In this document: in pieces, positions 1 to 10,527 of the stretch
Layout of the letters: each line of letters starts with the position of its first letter
Numbering within the stretch: position 1 is the first letter of the stretch
Source of the DNA: Gonatopus flavifemur
Lineage: Eukaryota > Arthropoda > Insecta > Hymenoptera > Dryinidae
Length of the DNA: 64,000 nt
Assembly (NCBI GenBank): GCA_018340375.1
Contig: JAFFJZ010000002.1
Location: 51,170,001-51,234,000 of the forward strand
Direction of reading: 5' to 3'
Position numbers and translations under genes: made by a program
The notes under the pieces: generated by a model
Told to the model about the DNA's origin: nothing
Seen by the model: the letters and a program-made list of their open reading frames with translations, nothing else
Databases searched by the model: none

Positions 1-20
1 TATTAACCTATATACATGCA

Positions 21-264
21 CACTGAAAAAAAAATTTCTTCCAACCAAATAAATAGTTTATTTGTCCTCTCTCCATAAAATGTTTCTTAGGATTGATGAA
101 CTATTCAATCGAATCAAATAATGGAATGCTTGCCCCAAATAAATTGGTCATCTAAATAAATAGTTTATTCGTCACAAGTAATCAGTTTTTGCTTCTAATT
201 GAATATTCAATTTCTACAAATGAATATTTTATGAAGAGAGGACAAATAAATATTTTTTCCAGTG
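21..264. repeat. Foldback (palindromic) element with CACTG ends
   Basis: The left end CACTGAAAAAA and the right end TTTTTTCCAGTG are inverted copies. The inverted match continues inward through a tract related to TTTATTTGTCCTCTCT on one side and AGAGAGGACAAATAAA on the other. The middle repeats an AATAAATAGTTTATT-like motif. It has no coding potential and belongs with the CAC(T/G)GAGAAAA-type elements seen across the window. Confidence 0.6.
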
Positions 265-1205
265 CAACAACAGAAACTTCATATCAACGCTGATAGAATT
301 GTCTATAGAGTATTTCAAAATAGTCAACAGGATTTTCACCAAATACTTCGGATTGTAATTGTCGTATCCTCTTCCGTAAAAATCAAAGCTGACGTACATT
401 CGGGGCATGCTCAATGTTATTAGGTCAAAATTGCATTGTCTTGTATTTCTACTAGGGAAATCTCTGATAATGAATGAATTGAAACGTATCTTGATTCCTA
501 TGTTGTTGAAAGTTATTCTCCCAGTACTCTTAGTTTCCAGGTTATAACAATTGAAACGAATTTCAAACAACCTATGAGCTCGAAATTAAAGTTCCGAAAA
601 TTCGATACGCCTTTGGCTGATTGGAAAAAATATTTTGATTACCCTTCTGAAAATTTACAAACAAGAGTGAATGGGAATTTTAGTTGCTTTTTGATTTGAT
701 GGTAATTTCACATAAAGCATAGATCTATCAAAAGCTAACCCTCGAAGAACATTTTGCTGGAGCAAATTCATTTGTCTTTTATTATCTAAAGAATATCACC
801 CAAATATCCTGGGGCCCATCACAGGATGAAATTTGAAAATTCATATGAGCTAAAATGAACTCCCTAAGTTGTAGTGCTTCCACAATACGAGACGATACGA
901 TATTTTCTGAAGTACTGTCTTGTTCTTGAAAAATATGGAAATAATGATATCGTCTTATTCTTGAATGATTCTTGTAATGAATCATCTTGATCTTGTCTTG
1001 ACAATACCTCAAGAATATTGATCTTGTCGATAAATTTTCAGAATTTCATATGTTTAAGGGAATATATAAATATAAATACATGTTTCACAGTGCAACTACT
1101 GGTGAAAGTTTATTGCTTCAGCAATGAAACTCACCATCTTCACAGTGAAACAACATTTCTCTGATTGAATTAATTGAGAGAACGCAACATTACAGAGGAG
1201 CCCTT
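265..1205. other. Non-coding stretch with TCTTGTCTTG-rich tract
   Basis: I see no gene. Short open frames here lack recognisable similarity, signal peptides or splice context. Around 920-1030 there is a tract rich in TCTTG/CAAGA words, which recurs inverted at about 8300-8465 (AAGACAAGACAAGACAAGAT), so both are probably copies of one repeat family. Confidence 0.5.
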
Positions 1206-1575
1206 CACGGAGAGAAAAAATTTGCTGACGCAGCAAATCGAGGTATTATATATAGAATAGCAAAATTTTTTGCTGACCTAGCTAAAAATTTGCCATAACA
1301 GCAATCGTGTTAGCTACGACAGCAAGTTTTTAGCTGTGGCAGCAAAAAATGTTTGCTCCGCTAGCGAATTTTCAGTATTATATACAGAACGGCAAACAAA
1401 TTTTGCTTGGATAGCAAACATTTTTTGCTGCCACAGCTAAAAATTCGCTGTCGCAGCTAACAAGATTGCTGGAACAGCGAATAGTTTGCTGTCACAGCAA
1501 AAAATTTGCTGCTCTGGCAAAAGGAATCCAGCAAAAGTAGATTTCGCTGCCACAGCGAATTCCTTTTTCTCCGTG
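1206..1575. mobile_element. MITE-like element, GCAGCAAA family, copy 1
   Basis: It begins CACGGAGAGAAAAAA and ends TTTTTCTCCGTG. The interior is made of alternating TTTGCTG and CAGCAAA words that can fold on themselves. A second copy at 52464-52772 is nearly identical over most of its length but lacks part of the right interior. A diverged relative lies at about 40232-40556. No open frame of note. Confidence 0.75.
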
Positions 1576-1871
1576 TTTTGTCCACGTTGCCTCCACGCAG
1601 ATGCGACGTGAAAGCGGTAGGTGTGCTGGTAGGGTAGTGCACTTCTCCTAGATATAGTGTACTTATTATACTACAAGTTCATAAGATTTGAACGAAAAAG
1701 ACAGCGGATTTCGAATATTGCTCACTGTTTGATCGTAGTACCTGTAGCAGAGCAATTCGTCGCACACCACAATTACACACTGTCATTACACGGCAATTAG
1801 AGAGTGGGGATCGAAGATATTTCATACCTTTGGCTGTCAATCCCTTCCAAGTTCAGTGGGTCATGACACTC

Positions 1872-2081
1872 TTAGAGCAACGGGTGTATGTTCTCTTCGA
1901 TTATCTTTCCATGTGTAGAGTATTTGGTGTAATTAGTTTTCATTTCCCCGCGATCTGCTGTGATTACGTTATCTCCAAATTCCTCTGGGAATACGCCGTT
2001 ATCGAGTATTAATTCTTGACGCGGTTTCTCATCTTGGGCATCTTCTGCTGGACACCTCCAAATTCTATCGTCGATCGTCAC
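1872..2081 (-). CDS. Unassigned 69-aa open frame, possible exon
   Basis: I do not recognise this product. The frame is hydrophilic and acidic, with no signal peptide or membrane segment. A pyrimidine-bearing acceptor-like sequence ending in TCCAG directly precedes it on the minus strand. The surrounding 1580-2110 bp is less AT-rich than its flanks and shows no foldback structure, so it could be a remnant of cellular coding sequence. It could equally be a chance open frame; the plus strand is also open over the same bases. Confidence 0.12.
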   Translation of the reverse strand: MTIDDRIWRCPAEDAQDEKPRQELILDNGVFPEEFGDNVITADRGEMKTNYTKYSTHGKIIEENIHPLL

Positions 2082-2593
2082 TGGACCAGGAAATCTCCCC
2101 CGACTTTTTCACGGTGCACCGCAACGATTGTATGTATGAGTGAGTGAATGACGCGGGAATCTTGGCCAGATTCCTTTCTCCATTTCGGGTCCTTTGGATA
2201 GGGTACTTGTATACCTTTCAACTGGCCCATCTCTGTAAATTCCGTTATATAGGGAGTTTATTCCTTGGAGTTTATATTATATTGTTATTCGTGAATTATA
2301 GTGTCAAAACTAAACACTCGTCCTTTTTTTTCTTTTCTAAACAAAAAACGAGACGGAATCTATTTCCTCTTCCTTCAATCTGCAGTCCGCTTCTCATCCG
2401 TATTTTATATCTTTCAGTCACTACGTCGAGGCGATTCATTTGTCAGCTAATTTAATTTTCTCAGTATTCTCATCAATTGAGAAGTCCTTTCAATTCCAAT
2501 TGTTATTTTCTGTGTCAACACGGTGAAGGTCGAACACTCACGTATTATGACGTTTTGCCTTTGATGAATAATTTCCTCATACGCGGTAAATTA

Positions 2594-3859
2594 TTAGATG
2601 TACAAATAAGTTTCCGCGGTTTGTCAAAAGATGGCCCCACCAGAAGGTTATGGAGAAATTGTCAGATGTAAAACGTAATATCCCAAGTTCAGTCATCTGG
2701 CAACACCATAACCTTAAAGTACTAGTGATTCCGTATCAGCATCACGTAATTTTTTTCGTGTAAAAATGTCAAGTTTTATTCCGAATAAGCATCATTTGCG
2801 GGAACTTTTGATTTACTTCTTTAATGTGAAAAAATCTGCAGCTGAGGCGCATCGATTGCTTCTAGAAGCATATGGTGAAGCTGCTTTAAGTGAGAGAAGT
2901 TGTCAGGAATGGTTTCAAAAGTTTAAGAACGGTGAGTTTGACGTTAAAGACAAAGAACGCAGTGGAAGGCCGAAAGTGTACGAAGACATGGAATTAGAAG
3001 TACTATTGGAGGAAGATTCGTCCCAAACGCAAAAAGAACTTGCACTTACTCTACAAGTGACTCAACAAGCAATTTCACATCGTTTAAAATCGTTAGGAAT
3101 GATTCAAAAACAAGGAAATTGGGTTCCATATGAACTAAAGCCGAGAGACGTTGAACGCCGATTATGCATGAGTGAAATGCTGCTTGCCAGGAATAAAAAA
3201 AAGAGTTTTTTGCATCGTATAGTCACTGGTGACGAAAAATGGATTCACTACGATAATCCAAAGAAGAGAAAGTCATGGGTTAAGCCCGGCGAACCATCAA
3301 CATCAACAGCTAAGCCGAATATTCATGGAAAAAAACTCATGCTGTGTATTTGGTGGGATCAGCTTGGTGTCGTGTATTATGAATTGCTGAAATCAAGCGA
3401 AACCATTACTGGAGCTCTCTACCGAACACAATTGAGTCGGGCACTTAAGGAAAAACGCGCCCATTACTACTCCAGACACGACAAAATTATTCTTTTACAC
3501 GATAATGCTCGTCCACATGTTGCGGCGCCGGTAAAAACATACTTGGAAACACTCAACTGGGAAGTTTTACCCCACCCGCCGTATTCACCAGACTCAGCCC
3601 CTTCTGATTATCACCTGTTCCGGTCGATGGCACATGGTCTGTCTGAGCAGCGCTTCACATCATATGAAGACACCAAAAATTGGGTAGATTTGTGGATAGC
3701 GTCAAAAGATGAAGAGTTTTTTCGACGGGGTATCCGAATGTTGCCAGAAAGATGGGGAAAAGTAGTGGCAAATGATGGAAAATACTTTGAATAAAACGTA
3801 ATGTACTTTTCCTTTACAATAAATTCCTAATTTTTTATAAAAAACCGCGGAACACCTAA
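2594..3859 (+). mobile_element. Complete mariner element (D,D34D), TA-flanked
   Basis: The left end TTAGATGTACAAATAAG continues into TTTCCGCGGTTT. The right end, read on the minus strand, is TTAGGTG followed directly by TTCCGCGGTTTTT. A TA dinucleotide flanks both ends (2592-2593 and 3860-3861), as expected of the Tc1/mariner superfamily. The total length of 1266 bp is normal. The right inverted repeat appears to lack about 11 internal bases present in the left one, which may weaken transposase binding. One intact transposase ORF lies inside. The element interrupts the downstream side of a sugar-transporter remnant. Confidence 0.93.
2766..3794 (+). CDS. Mariner transposase, intact
   Basis: This cut-and-paste transposase of the mariner family binds the element's inverted repeats through an N-terminal helix-turn-helix region (residues about 1-110) and cuts DNA with a DDE-type catalytic core. 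The catalytic aspartates are visible as D156 (in VTGDEKW), D246 (in LLHDNARPH) and D281 (in APSDYHLF). D246 and D281 are separated by 34 residues, the mariner signature. The WVP(Y)EL linker motif is at 119-124 and a YSPDxAPSD motif at 273-281. Its 342 aa compares with about 345 aa for the family; three residues seem missing just before SRALKEKR. There is no frameshift or stop, so it may be recent. The start is the first ATG, at a typical distance from the left end. Confidence 0.95.
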   Translation: MSSFIPNKHHLRELLIYFFNVKKSAAEAHRLLLEAYGEAALSERSCQEWFQKFKNGEFDVKDKERSGRPKVYEDMELEVLLEEDSSQTQKELALTLQVTQQAISHRLKSLGMIQKQGNWVPYELKPRDVERRLCMSEMLLARNKKKSFLHRIVTGDEKWIHYDNPKKRKSWVKPGEPSTSTAKPNIHGKKLMLCIWWDQLGVVYYELLKSSETITGALYRTQLSRALKEKRAHYYSRHDKIILLHDNARPHVAAPVKTYLETLNWEVLPHPPYSPDSAPSDYHLFRSMAHGLSEQRFTSYEDTKNWVDLWIASKDEEFFRRGIRMLPERWGKVVANDGKYFE

Positions 3860-5277
3860 TATCAAATACCTCAACACTTGGGGCAACGGCCCAACATATG
3901 GAACCAAGGGTATAAGGAACGGCAGTGATAAGCAAAGTTATTTTCCTTCAAATTTATCCAGTGTCTTTGTTCCTATTGCGGTAGGGGAGCGAGGGACTAG
4001 TTGTAACAGATTTTGGAAAAATGCTAATATTGTGGAATATATCCATAATTTCTTGCTCATCATTGAATGTTTCGTAAGCGTGAACATTCACTCATCACAT
4101 GCAAAAAGATAGTCATCAAAAAGTTTGCTGATTTCAGCACAACAGACATTATTCCAAAACAATTCAGCTGTTACAACTTACCCCGTACTTGGGGCTAGTT
4201 GTAACAGGCTTGGGGCAAATAGTAACACTAGAATAGGTGCTCATTGAAAACATGTTAACTTTTTGTTATGGTACGATACTTATTGATAAATGAGCTGAGC
4301 TGACTTTTTTTTTTATTGATCCGAATTTACAACACTTATTACGAAAATAACCTTTGAAAAATTGAGCTCAAGGTTGTAGAATTATCCTGTACTTATTAGC
4401 CTATTACCACAATCATTATGGGACTCCGACATCATTCAGTTAATTTCCATAGCCACTTATAATTATGACTAAGATTGAATCATATGCAATCAATCAAAAT
4501 AGAATCAATGAAAATCCGTAAACTTGATGAGGATTATCAATTGAGTATTCATTATGAATACTTTGAATTCCGAAGGAACTCTTGAAGAACACCCCAATGT
4601 ACAAAAAGAACTCACATCGCTATTCCATAAAGAATTATTCGGGCATTCAACATAGCACAAACAAACAGGTGTAAAACACAATAATGCTAGCAAAATTTAG
4701 CATCATTGTGTATTGCACTTGTTTCTTGTATAATATCTGAATCGGGACATCTTCATTTTCTGAACCTGTTTCAAGTTTTCTTTTATAATTTCTCATTTCT
4801 AGATGGAAGAAGAATGGATGGAATAAAGACATTTGCATATCAACAATTAAAGAAATAAGTCGAACCAAGTCGAATAAGCACGAACCGAAACATGTTACAA
4901 TATGCCCCAAAAGTTTGTTACAACTTGCCCCATCGTATGATTTCGGATATATTCATTGACTATTCAAAAACTACACACAATTCATGAAAAAGTTATTTAA
5001 GCATTTCAAAGCTCAATACATAGACAAGATAAATAGTCACTTACATATTTGAATAGGATCGATTAATAGGACTGAAATCAATGTTTGCAAAACGATGTTT
5101 TTTTCATTTTCTGACTCAAATGGATCCTATGTTTCTAGACACTCATAGCACTGTCTCACGAGATACCGATAGTGTGTAGTTAATAAAGCACGTCATAGAT
5201 AGGAGATTCAATTCAAAATTCAGCGGCAATACTTGAAATCCATCGAATAATTCGCGTGTTACTACTTACCCCTGATA

Positions 5278-6548
5278 GGGGAGAGTAGCCTATATCGTAC
5301 CACTTCCAACATTTAATTTTTTTAACAAGTCCCATCACATGGTAAAAAAATATGGAATATGTCATAAAGTAAAGGAGTTTATTCCAAATGTAATGTATTT
5401 TTCTGGATCGTGAATACCAAGCCATTTCTAAGTAAAAAAACAATTTCGAAAACCTTGCAAATGGTACGATTTAGGAAACTGGTATCCTAAATCGTACCAC
5501 CGGTTTCCTAAATCGTACCAGGTACTCAATATTGAAAAAAAACACAGGATCACTAATGCAGATCCATAAAACAGTTTTAGAATTTATTATTGAAACAATT
5601 TCTTATTTTATTTGAATACAAGCTGAAAAAATTATCTTTATCATAACATATTTAAATGCATTTATTTCAACAAAAGTGATGAGCTAAACTGTGAAATAGC
5701 TCAAGACATTGAGGAATCATAGGAAATGGAAATAAATCTTGTGTATCCCATTGGTGTATTTCTATTGTATCCTTATTGGCACTCGGAACAAAAAATTTTT
5801 TTTTCCAGCCCTTATTATAAAATATGAGGGATATCATGTTTTCCTGCTGGTGGGTTTTCCAAAACTTTTGATTTGTTTATTTGCTACAATATTACGAGAC
5901 TCTAAGTGCCTCTTGAAGGTAGGTTTTGGTATGTTGTATTGTCGACAAAGTTCATTGAAACCACAGTCTCCATTTCGGTACGCCGATATTGCCATGGACA
6001 TTTCATCTGATGTCCAATTCCCGTATTGCCTCTTGCCACTCATTCTGCAATAGGGTTGATCAAAAATACGTTATTTATGCACGAAAAAATTGCAATTTTA
6101 TAAATGAATTCAACGTATAAAAATAATATCCGAAATTGTGTCGGTACGATTTAGGAAACTACATGGTGGTACGATATAGGCAACTGTGATTTGAAGAAAA
6201 CAAACAAGAGAAACGTGACCTCAAGACGATCGTTCATGAACTTTCAATATATCAAAAGATAGTTGAAAGGACATCATTTGAAAAACAAATTCTCTAAAAC
6301 GTTTATTCTTACCTTGTTTCATACTATTCCCTTAGACACGGAACTTGAATTTTACATGAACACATCGAATCTCCTACAATTCACCGCTATGAATACAATA
6401 CGCACTTGATAGCGACGGGTTTCGATGAGAAGTGCTAAAAGGTGATGCAGTTCACGTTTTCGTCGCTATATGGAATTAATCACCATTACCTTCTGAGATA
6501 TCGAAGCGGTACGATTTAGGCACCGGTACGATATACGCAACTCTCCCC
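5278..6548. mobile_element. Inner pogo-like DNA transposon, TA-flanked
   Basis: The left end GGGGAGAGTAGCCTATATCG and the inverted right end CGATATACGCAACTCTCCCC match, flanked by TA at 5276-5277 and 6549-6550. It sits about 20 bp from the right end of the outer element. Subterminal words GGTACGATTTAGGAAAC occur in both orientations near 5462-5521 and 6143-6182. It is 1271 bp long, with one short frame encoding a helix-turn-helix domain (5834-6043). The ends resemble those of the outer element (GGGGAG), so the two are probably related families. Confidence 0.8.
5834..6043 (-). CDS. Truncated transposase: psq-type helix-turn-helix only
   Basis: The 69-aa frame carries a Pipsqueak/CENP-B-N-like DNA-binding domain at about residues 8-52: a W-T-x-D-E-M opening, an A-x-x-A-Y-x-x-G turn, then L-C-R-Q-Y-x-I-P-K-P-T-F-K-R-H-L as recognition helix. 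In pogo/Tigger-type transposases this domain precedes a DDE catalytic domain of several hundred residues, absent here. The element is therefore an internally deleted copy needing a transposase in trans, or the fragment may act only as an end-binding protein. Confidence 0.6.
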   Translation of the reverse strand: MSGKRQYGNWTSDEMSMAISAYRNGDCGFNELCRQYNIPKPTFKRHLESRNIVANKQIKSFGKPTSRKT

Positions 6549-6790
6549 TACAACTAGCCTCTCGCTCCCCTACCAATTAGAATTTCAGCCCATGGTAAGG
6601 ATGCCATCAATGATGCCTCATTGTCGCTGATCGACAGGAACGAATCTGATTTTAGTAATTCAGGTAAAGCCGTTGATGACCATCCCACAGTCAATCCAAA
6701 AGAAAATATGGCCAAGTTGGCTGAAACGTTCAAGAATCGAGCGAAATCAACATTGTATTTTGACACAGTTTTAATGTAAATCCAATTCGG

Positions 6791-7232
6791 AGACAAACAA
6801 TACCTATCAGAACACATATTACGTAGTAGTACATAATTAATAAATCAAACGATAAAGAATTTTGTATACAAAAATTGTCGTGTGGTTGTATCTTCGAAGC
6901 AACTACTCGCAAATGGAAATTCACAACTCATGTTTATCATCCTCAATTTGAGGAAATAATAACTTTCATCAGTCATAATGATGTCACGTTTGCTGATTAT
7001 AGCCAACAGATAATCAAGGGTGAAACGATGTTCGTGGTTTGCTCTGATAGAGGAGCACATTCACTACGGGTGTCAATTTTGAATACGATAGGATACCTGA
7101 ATAGCGTTTTTCAAATACCCAAATAACCTGATCCTAAGGAAAAAACTAAATCTTCGGCTCAAGTTTTTCGTATCAAAAAAATCCAGGTGGTTCCGATAAG
7201 AGCCTATGTGTAAATCCCTGGGAATCCATGGG
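6791..7232. other. No clear gene; 83-codon open frame of unknown origin
   Basis: A plus-strand frame at 6875-7126 (opening TTG, no upstream ATG) reads as a plausible globular stretch rich in T, H and F, but I recognise no family and see no convincing splice sites. The minus strand is open over the same bases. Otherwise nothing is seen. Confidence 0.3.
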
Positions 7233-7721
7233 CACGGAGAAAAATGCAGCTTGGAAGGATAGTAATCTTTAATAGAAAATTGGAGAATATTTCTTGAAAT
7301 CTAAGAATTTTTCTTAAGTTCGTAATGAACATAAAAAGGTTCAGATTTCTCTTGAATATCACTCGAAAAACAATGAAAAATTATCAATACTTAACAAATC
7401 ATAAAAACAAATATGAAGTTTCCAAAAGTCGCGCATGAAATTTTACAAAGTAAGTAACAAAATTTTGAAATCTTACTTTCAAATTACAGAATTTTGTTAT
7501 TCACTTTGTAAAATTTCATGCGCGACTTTTGGAAACTTAATATTTGTTTTCATGATTTGTTAAGTATTGATAATTTTTCATTGTTTTTCGAGCAATATTC
7601 TAGAGAAATCTGAACCGTTTTATGTTTATTACGAACTTGAGAAAAATTTTCAGATTTTAAGAAATATTCTCCAATTTTCTATTGAAGATTACTATCCTTT
7701 CGAGCTGCATCTTTCTCCGTG
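7233..7721. mobile_element. Long foldback MITE with CACGGAGAAA ends
   Basis: The ends CACGGAGAAAAATGCAGC and GCTGCATCTTTCTCCGTG are inverted copies, and almost the whole 489 bp is one palindrome. GATAGTAATCTTTAATAGAA on the left returns as its complement at about 7678-7697, and the CATGAAATTTTACAAAGT stretch near 7433 returns near 7505. The centre is a short AT-rich loop near 7470-7490. A transcript would form a roughly 230-bp duplex. Confidence 0.85.
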
Positions 7722-7753
7722 GGTACCCACTCATTTTCATGCGGGTTCTTAGG

Positions 7754-7944
7754 GACCCAAGGAAATTTTCGGTAGGGGGTCTTTTTGCCGAAAACGTTTT
7801 TCGCCGAATACAATGTAATTCGACAATCGATAGTCACCTCTAGAAATCACTAGGAGATTTCGTAGTGATCTCTAGAAATGACTAGCGATTGTCGAATGAA
7901 GTTTATTCGGCAAAAAGACCCCCTACCAAATTTTCCTTGTGTTC
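7754..7944. repeat. Foldback element with GGAAATTTTCGGTAGGGGG arms
   Basis: The left arm (GGTAGGGGGTCTTTTTGCCG) and right arm (CGGCAAAAAGACCCCCTACC) are near-perfect inverted copies, with a second internal palindrome CTAGAAAT...ATTTCTAG-like around 7840-7880. It directly follows the preceding foldback element. No coding content. Confidence 0.8.
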
Positions 7945-9626
7945 GTAACGTTTGCGAGTCCAATCTGAAAGCACTCGTGGTCGTACTATATAGTGACGGC
8001 TGTCGTGGCAGTAGTGTAGTCTTGCAAAACAAACATATTAGCTCTGTTTATTTACTATCGTTTTTCAGTCTGAGAGGGATAGAAACTCTCCCGCCTATTT
8101 TAAAATACGGTTGGAAGAGTTTCTGTTTCTGTCTTTCTTAAACTCCCGCCGTATACGGGCTCGGTCTATCTATACTATGTCTTTGTTATTTAACATTGTT
8201 TGTATATCTAAATATACAGTATATATAGATATACAAAGTTCATAACCAACACTGCAATAATTTACTGTAAAATTTGTCCTCACTGCGCATTGGTGATTTT
8301 GATAATACAAGATCGAGATTTAGTCAAGATCTTGACCAACTGATCTCGACGATACGCTTTTCTCGATTGGTACATATTGTTCTTGTCTTGACTGCTATTT
8401 TACGCATCTCGTCTCGATATTGTCTCGATTTCCAAGACAAGACAAGACAAGATCAATAATTTCTCGAATCTCGCGGAAGCACTACTAAGTTGGCCCAAGT
8501 TGGATTCTTGATGTGGGCTAAGTTTGGGAACCATAACGGGGCCCACATTAAAAAGCGTAACATCCCAGTTGGGGTCAATCCAGGTGTCCTAACTAGGGCC
8601 ACATTTTGAGTAGGAATTATAAATTTGGCCCAGGTCTGAGCCCGAAAAAATTTCCACACGGGAGGTTCTTATGCCAAATTAATAGGAGAACCAATATGAA
8701 TCTCTTTATAGGAACCCGTATGGAATGCTACAAAGATTCCTATCAGTTCCCATAAAGGATCCTTCGTGGATGTTTTGACCGGGTAGTTATTCTCTAGGCC
8801 TTAAGAGGTCTCGCCAGAGACCTCTTTGTTTGTCAAAACACTTGCAAAGCCTGGCGAGAACTTGTAACAGCCTAGAGATTGACTAGAGTGAATTGACGGG
8901 TTTTTCAAATGAAAATACCTATAGAACCTACCTTTTCTATTGTTACCTGCAGGAAAGGTTTCTCTGTCCATTGACAACTTGCAGGATTCACATGTTTTTC
9001 CCCATGTTTTCAAATCCAAATAGGCAAAAGAATAAGGAAACTTTGGATTTTGGAAAAAGGATAAAGTGGAGGATTCTTTTTTGGATCAAGTTTTGAATCA
9101 AATACAAAAATCATACATAACTTCCATTTCCCTGTATCATGTTTAACTACTATAGTTTATTCTCCGAAGGGAGCGTGGAGCTTTAGAGAACATTTAATGA
9201 ACGCACTTTGAGGGTGCTGTGATTTGAACGTTTTATCACTCTTCATCGAATACATATCAATCTCAAATCAATTTGAAATTGACTTACGAAGCTTTTGTTC
9301 GCTCAAACCTATAGGAACTCCTCCTGAGATATTCTTATAAATTTAAAAAGGATCCAAATTTTGTGCACGGGCTCTTCTTATACCACCAACGAACTCAACA
9401 AGATATCTCTTATTGAATTCCCGTTATCTGCCCTGAGAAATCCTTTGTTTTGCTATAAAAAGACTTGGATTCCATGCTTGGTTATGAAAACGAATACGAC
9501 GATTTTCACAGTGTAGATCGGTGTAAACCATCAATTCGAAATTCATATCAAAGAAGTTTTCAAACAACTTAAATATCATTTCATACTCCTCTTTTCGTTT
9601 GGAAATAATTTAACCATAAGAACAAT
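7945..9626. other. Intergenic, repeat-rich, no gene seen
   Basis: Contains the second CAAGA-rich tract (8300-8465, ending in four AAGAC-type units), a GGCCCA/TGGGCC-rich patch at 8490-8660 resembling the CCCATG family interiors, and a small inverted pair around 8800-8890. No splice-supported or recognisable coding frame. Confidence 0.5.
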
Positions 9627-10221
9627 CAGGGCATAATATAAGGGTCAGTTCTTACCAAAAAGTTAGTTCTAGAAGAAAACGATTAGTTCTAAAACGTACA
9701 AACGGTTAGTTCTTGAAAAATTACCCAATTTTCAGTCAAATGTTTCCTTTTTTATTTTTATTTTTTCAAATCGAGTATCCAATACTGCCCTGTTACAAAA
9801 TAAGCCTTTCACCTCATATCGAGGGATATCATTAATTCAGTAATGATATTCATTCCAAAAAAATAAATCTTTATGCCAAAAATAAAATCAACGAAGCATC
9901 AAATAATTCAAGAAATACTTGTCACACAAATTTCTCACTTCATATTGGAAGGGTTTTCTCTCGAAATAGAAAGACTATTTCTTTTCTTTTCAGCTGATGT
10001 TCTCACAGCATAGTTTATAAAAAAGGAATCTTGATTAAATAAAACGTAATGAGATAGATATAATTAGATTAGATAGATTGAATGCATAAATAGATGTTAA
10101 GTTTATTAATTATCATATACCGTTTTATTAATTCGTAAAGACGATACAGTACCTTTTTCTTTTCGGAAATTGAGTGTCCACCGTTTCGGTTAGTTCTTAA
10201 ATTTCCTTACATTATGCCCTG
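9627..10221. mobile_element. hAT-like non-autonomous element with perfect 8-bp duplication
   Basis: The ends CAGGGCATAATATAAGG and CCTTACATTATGCCCTG form short inverted repeats. AGAACAAT is duplicated exactly on both sides (9619-9626 and 10222-10229). Eight-base duplications and CAGGG-type ends are hAT features. Subterminal GTTAGTTCT words occur near both ends (four near the left, one near the right). It is 595 bp with no transposase frame. It lies about 240 bp upstream of the gene A promoter. Confidence 0.85.
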
Positions 10222-10433
10222 AGAACAATTCAAAGGGTTTGACCTTGGTCAGAGGAACTCCATTTATCGATTCTCTTTGTTATATAGATTTACGTAATGT
10301 ACATATCTTGATACTTACACAAACGAGGAACCTTGATCATTTGATAAGAGAACCAAGTGATGTGGTAGTGCATCAGTGCATTCAAAACTATAAACAATGT
10401 CTATGACAAAAACAATTCCAAGAAGGTGGAAAT

Positions 10434-10499
10434 TTATCGATCAGCATTTTTTTATGAGACTTGTTATAAATACAACGTGCAGGGTTCTTGGAGAGATCA
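10434..10499 (+). promoter_or_regulatory. Putative core promoter of knottin gene A
   Basis: TATAAATA at 10465-10472 is followed 34 bp downstream by TCAGT, an arthropod initiator, with the A at 10499. A TTATC (GATA-factor type) word at 10434-10438 lies about 31 bp upstream of the TATA box. Gene B has the same order at nearly the same spacing. The start site is inferred, not shown. Confidence 0.55.
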
Positions 10500-10527
10500 G
10501 TGAATTATCAAGCGTTTGTATAACCAG
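10499..10527 (+). other. Predicted non-coding exon 1 of gene A
   Basis: Runs from the predicted initiator to CCAG followed by the strong splice donor GTGAGTT at 10528. It contains no ATG. Intron 1 would be 10528-12068, ending at the TTTTTTCAG acceptor before exon 2. Confidence 0.5.

Larger units (their letters stand above)
3984..6570. mobile_element. Outer pogo-like DNA transposon, TA-flanked, with nested insertion
   Basis: The left end GGGGAGCGAGGGACTAGTTG (3984 on) matches the inverted right end ending CTAGCCTCTCGCTCCCC at 6570, with 20 of 22 bases shared. TA flanks both ends (3982-3983 and 6571-6572). Without the inner element (5278-6550) it would be about 1.3 kb. Subterminal copies of GTTACAACTTGCCCC-like words lie near 4000, 4165-4225, 4895-4930 and 5258. 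A minus-strand open frame at 4647-4910 contains RNYKRK, which resembles the start of insect pogo-type transposases, but no catalytic domain is visible. It appears non-autonomous. Confidence 0.75.
3862..6790 (-). pseudogene. Facilitated trehalose transporter-like (MFS sugar transporter) fragment, split by transposons
   Basis: Read on the minus strand, 6571-6780 encodes a first transmembrane region of the trehalose/sugar transporter type (NVSANLAIFSFGLTVGW, then STALPELL, then DNEASLMASL). With the inserted element at 3984-6570 taken out, the frame passes through the TA target into 3983-3862. That piece gives a DKFEGK stretch where the family has its D-x-x-G-R-K loop and, after a small frameshift, TLLITAVPYTLGSICWAV, the next transmembrane segment. 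The mariner then ends the similarity. These proteins are plasma-membrane sugar carriers of about 450-550 aa; only about 90 residues remain here. The frameshift and two insertions make it a dead fragment. Assignment rests on recalled family features, not on a search. Confidence 0.6.

Noticed and set aside
5739..6053. 104-codon plus-strand frame
   Set aside because: It is the reverse shadow of the psq-domain frame at 5834-6043.
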